Positions 31,507 through 33,009 of a stretch of 33,009 bases of DNA are shown piece by piece. Source of the stretch: an uncultured Erysipelotrichaceae bacterium (GTDB lineage Bacteria > Bacillota_I > Bacilli_A > Erysipelotrichales > Erysipelotrichaceae); NCBI GenBank assembly GCA_902793635.1, contig CADBEA010000024.1, forward strand, positions 1 to 33,009, given 5' to 3'. Under the pieces are notes generated by a model. The model saw only the letters and a program-made list of their open reading frames with translations. It was not told where the DNA came from and did not search any database. The translations under genes and the position numbers were made by a program. Numbering within the stretch: position 1 is the first letter of the stretch; each line of letters begins with the position of its first letter.

Positions 31507-31533
31507 ATCTATTCTTTCATCATCCTTTCCTTT

Positions 31534-31548
31534 GGGGCAAATTGCCCC
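31534..31548. repeat. Element palindrome copy 5
   Basis: GGGGCAAATTGCCCC, 27 bp upstream of the ribbon-helix-helix start codon. Confidence 0.9.
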
Positions 31549-31556
31549 GAAAACCC

Positions 31557-31619
31557 GTATTACATGTGTCATACGTAATACAGGTGAAACGTAATACCTT
31601 TGTATAACCGATGTAATAC
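31557..31619. promoter_or_regulatory. GTAATAC repeat cluster upstream of the ribbon-helix-helix gene
   Basis: GTATTAC at 31557-31563 (inverted) and GTAATAC at 31575-31581, 31591-31597 and 31613-31619. TTTGTATAAC also occurs twice, at 31599-31608 and inside the oriT hairpin at 31679-31688. The cluster could bind the ribbon-helix-helix protein. Confidence 0.5.
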
Positions 31620-31673
31620 TGAAAAAAACGCATTGCCATCACCAAACTGCCCGTTGGGCTGTTCTCAAACCGG

Positions 31674-31705
31674 GGGATTTTGTATAACGAAATCCCTTAT
31701 CCTGC
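31674..31705 (+). other. oriT: Predicted origin of transfer (oriT) with IncP-type nic site
   Basis: GGGATTT (31674-31680) and AAATCCC (31690-31696) form an inverted repeat, and TATCCTGC follows at 31698-31705. This matches the IncP/MOBP nic consensus YATCCTG/Y. The predicted nick lies after G31704, exactly 8 nt from the repeat arm, as in RP4. Nicking the plus strand would send the right-hand side first and the relaxase genes last. Confidence 0.7.
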
Positions 31706-31741
31706 TATATATATAAAATCTACCTTTTCACGCCTGTTTGA

Positions 31742-31759
31742 GGCAGCGGATCAGCTGCC
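31742..31759. repeat. Perfect hairpin after the SseB-like gene
   Basis: GGCAGC (31742-31747) and GCTGCC (31754-31759) around a six-base loop, 10 bp beyond the stop at 31770. No T run follows on the minus strand, so it is at best a weak terminator or part of the oriT region. Confidence 0.4.
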
Positions 31760-31769
31760 CCGGACCGCT

Positions 31770-32156
31770 TCAGTTCAGACTCTTTCTTCGCAGCTGGGCA
31801 AGCGTGAGGAAGGTGTTCATCTGACTTTTCAGGATCAGCGCCGGCAGTTTCTGTTCCGGATTGAGCGCGATCCCGAAGCATTCTTCGTCCTGAAAGACCA
31901 TTTTGTTTAACTCAAACACGGAAATGCGGACGGTCCGGATGCCATCAGGAACCATCGCCGGATCCGAATAAACCGCGTAATATCTGTTGCCCTGCTCATC
32001 ATTCACGCAAAGGATCCGCTCCTTTTCCGTGTCAAACGCTGCCAGGATCTTCTCCTCGTCCTCATTCATGTCCATGAAACGCACGAAGACTCTGGCAAAA
32101 GTTTTCCTTGAAGGATAGGCATAAAAGTGCTGAAGCAGAAGATGCAGTTCATCCAT
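31770..32156 (-). CDS. SseB-like domain protein (tentative)
   Basis: I chose ATG 32156 (128 residues), which has AGAGG nine bases upstream; a GTG eight codons earlier has no site. The order of elements fits the SseB N-terminal domain, a small alpha/beta fold: a helical start, a YYAVYSDPAMVPDGI strand region, then ECFGIALNPEQKLPALILKS near the end. The GIALNP core followed by a hydrophobic strand is the best match. Function in this family is unclear. It lies between oriT and the CHAP gene, with 130 bp and tandem stem-loops separating it from the latter. Confidence 0.6.
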   Translation of the reverse strand: MDELHLLLQHFYAYPSRKTFARVFVRFMDMNEDEEKILAAFDTEKERILCVNDEQGNRYYAVYSDPAMVPDGIRTVRISVFELNKMVFQDEECFGIALNPEQKLPALILKSQMNTFLTLAQLRRKSLN

Positions 32157-32226
32157 TGTTGTTTTCCTCTTTCGTTCCACCGATCATAGATCAGGAATTC
32201 CAGAATGAAAACAGGCTGTGGATAAA

Positions 32227-32266
32227 CTCCATGAATCATGGAGAAAACGGTTGAACATGGCAACCG
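32227..32266 (-). terminator. Tandem stem-loops ending the CHAP gene
   Basis: On the minus strand CGGTTG-CCATGTT-CAACCG is followed by TTTTC (32266-32245), then CTCCATG-ATT-CATGGAG by TTTAT (32243-32227). A third CCATGGAG lies at the CHAP stop codon. The first stem is a reasonable rho-independent terminator. Confidence 0.6.
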
Positions 32267-32286
32267 GTATGGCATAATCCATGGAG

Positions 32287-33009
32287 TTACGGGCCGTACA
32301 TTCCCTCCAGGACAGCGCCATAAGAATTCAGAAACGCCTGGAAACTGCTGAACTTTCTGACTCTGAAGCCATAGGAATTGGCCGCCGTCGCGTTGCATTC
32401 GCTGATCAGAACCGAGCCGTCTGCCCCTACGCCTTCAATAAAAACAGCATGCCGCACTGATCCAAAACGAATCGAGGCGATCGACTGCGGGATCGGACTG
32501 TTCGGGTCTCTGGAGTAAGTGCCGCTGCCCGGAGAGACATGATCGATGGCCACGAGCTGGTTCCAGTTGTTCGGCAAAGGGAATCTTCCGTCCGGATTGT
32601 TCACTTCCCAGAAGCGCCCGGCGGCATAACTGGAGCAGATCATCTTGTTCCACTTGCCTGTGATCGAGGCGATCAGACATCGGTCATACGGCCAGGCGAT
32701 GTGGTTATTGGCGTCACAGACACATGGATTGCCATGGATCCCATCAGGATCGAAGCAGTAATACTTGCTGTCGAAGTCGATCACAACACCTTCCATCTCC
32801 ATGATTCCGCCCGGCTGGATATCTCCGGGATCCTGTCCCTCTTCACCGCCACCGTGAGGATGGTCGTATGTATCACCATATTTCCAGGGATGTGAAGTCG
32901 CAAACAGCAGCATCGGATTGAAGTACCGTTCGGCACCTTCATCAAGGAAATATGTCTTCACTGACACTTCATCAGAGAAGCCGAGGATCTCATTCTGTTC
33001 CAGTTCATC
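32287..33009 (-). CDS. CHAP-domain cell-wall hydrolase, partial (start outside the window)
   Basis: The frame is open to the right edge, so only the C-terminal 240 residues are visible. The last 120 residues look like a CHAP amidase/endopeptidase. The nucleophile cysteine is in KMICSSYAAGRFWEV, the histidine in VRHAVFIEGV and the third polar residue in LISECNAT, with the typical end YGFRVRKFSS. Upstream is a Gly/Asp/His-rich stretch (HPHGGGEEGQDPGD) and a DFDSKYYCFDPDG segment. In conjugative elements of Bacillota such enzymes open the peptidoglycan for the T4SS. No signal peptide or anchor can be judged because the start is missing. Confidence 0.75.
   Translation of the reverse strand, partial: DELEQNEILGFSDEVSVKTYFLDEGAERYFNPMLLFATSHPWKYGDTYDHPHGGGEEGQDPGDIQPGGIMEMEGVVIDFDSKYYCFDPDGIHGNPCVCDANNHIAWPYDRCLIASITGKWNKMICSSYAAGRFWEVNNPDGRFPLPNNWNQLVAIDHVSPGSGTYSRDPNSPIPQSIASIRFGSVRHAVFIEGVGADGSVLISECNATAANSYGFRVRKFSSFQAFLNSYGAVLEGMYGP

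Larger units (their letters stand above)
22166..33009. mobile_element. Integrative conjugative/mobilizable element (left part; right end outside the window)
   Basis: The region starts where comFA is broken and holds a serine-recombinase remnant, coupling protein, relaxase, PcfJ-like protein, oriT, ribbon-helix-helix protein, SDR/TetR cargo, a CHAP hydrolase and five copies of a private 15-bp repeat. No ribosomal, metabolic or other core genes occur. VirB4/VirB6-type T4SS genes are not in the window; they may lie to the right, or the element may be only mobilizable. The other att site and the 5' part of comFA are expected beyond 33009. Confidence 0.85.

Noticed and set aside
22794-31548. The GGGGCAAATTGCCCC copies as transcription terminators
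   Set aside because: None is followed by a T run on either strand, the stem has almost no loop, and one copy lies inside a coding region.
22166-33009. A prophage inserted in comFA
   Set aside because: No capsid, portal, terminase or tail genes occur; relaxase, coupling protein and oriT point to conjugation. The CHAP hydrolase alone is not phage-specific.
1-33009. A CRISPR array or a known antiphage defence island
   Set aside because: No regularly spaced direct repeats and no cas, restriction-modification or toxin-antitoxin genes were recognised; the GTAATAC units are too short and irregular.

Overview
The window looks like the chromosome of a Gram-positive anaerobe of the Bacillota, most likely an Erysipelotrichia-type gut or oral organism. 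The placement rests on the comFA/comFC pair, PepV, a short SecA with no C-terminal zinc motif, RF2 made by frameshift, and the kind of conjugative element present. The genus cannot be fixed from this sequence.

Bases 1-22165 are ordinary chromosome, densely packed with moderate-GC genes. From left to right: a short-chain dehydrogenase; an S66 LD-carboxypeptidase followed by tRNA-Ala(CGC); a small unknown protein; an M20D amidohydrolase; a leftward set with an MBL-fold hydrolase, a membrane-anchored amidase-like protein and a HAD phosphatase; a leftward peptidase/repair group (aminopeptidase P, exonuclease III, PepV); a P1B-type ATPase homologue that has lost every catalytic motif; a PHP-family phosphatase; a 580-bp non-genic stretch that I read as a leftward structured RNA carrying two nine-codon ORFs; nudC with a GH13 glycosidase; and the leftward secA-prfB-rluA-family group preceded by comFC and the 3' half of comFA.

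At about 22165 comFA is cut in the middle of its helicase core. From there to the right edge the DNA belongs to an integrated conjugative or mobilizable element. Its left end carries the C-terminal part of a large serine recombinase. A leftward transfer operon follows: a PcfJ-like protein, two small proteins, a MOBP/MobL-type relaxase with Sel1-like repeats, and a VirD4-type coupling protein, with several genes coupled by ATGA overlaps. Further right are a divergent SDR/TetR cargo pair, a ribbon-helix-helix protein, a convincing IncP-like oriT (hairpin ending 8 nt before TATCCTG/C), an SseB-like protein and a partial CHAP-domain wall hydrolase running off the edge. The second element end, the 5' half of comFA and the rest of the T4SS would lie beyond base 33009.

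The signals most worth following are: a 15-bp near-palindrome (GGGGCAAATTGCCCC) present five times in the element and not seen in the chromosomal part; the predicted minus-strand RNA at 13.76-14.23 kb with its mini-ORFs and competing stems; the catalytically dead P-type ATPase; the prfB frameshift site, where a hairpin replaces the usual Shine-Dalgarno stimulator; and the oriT next to its likely accessory protein.
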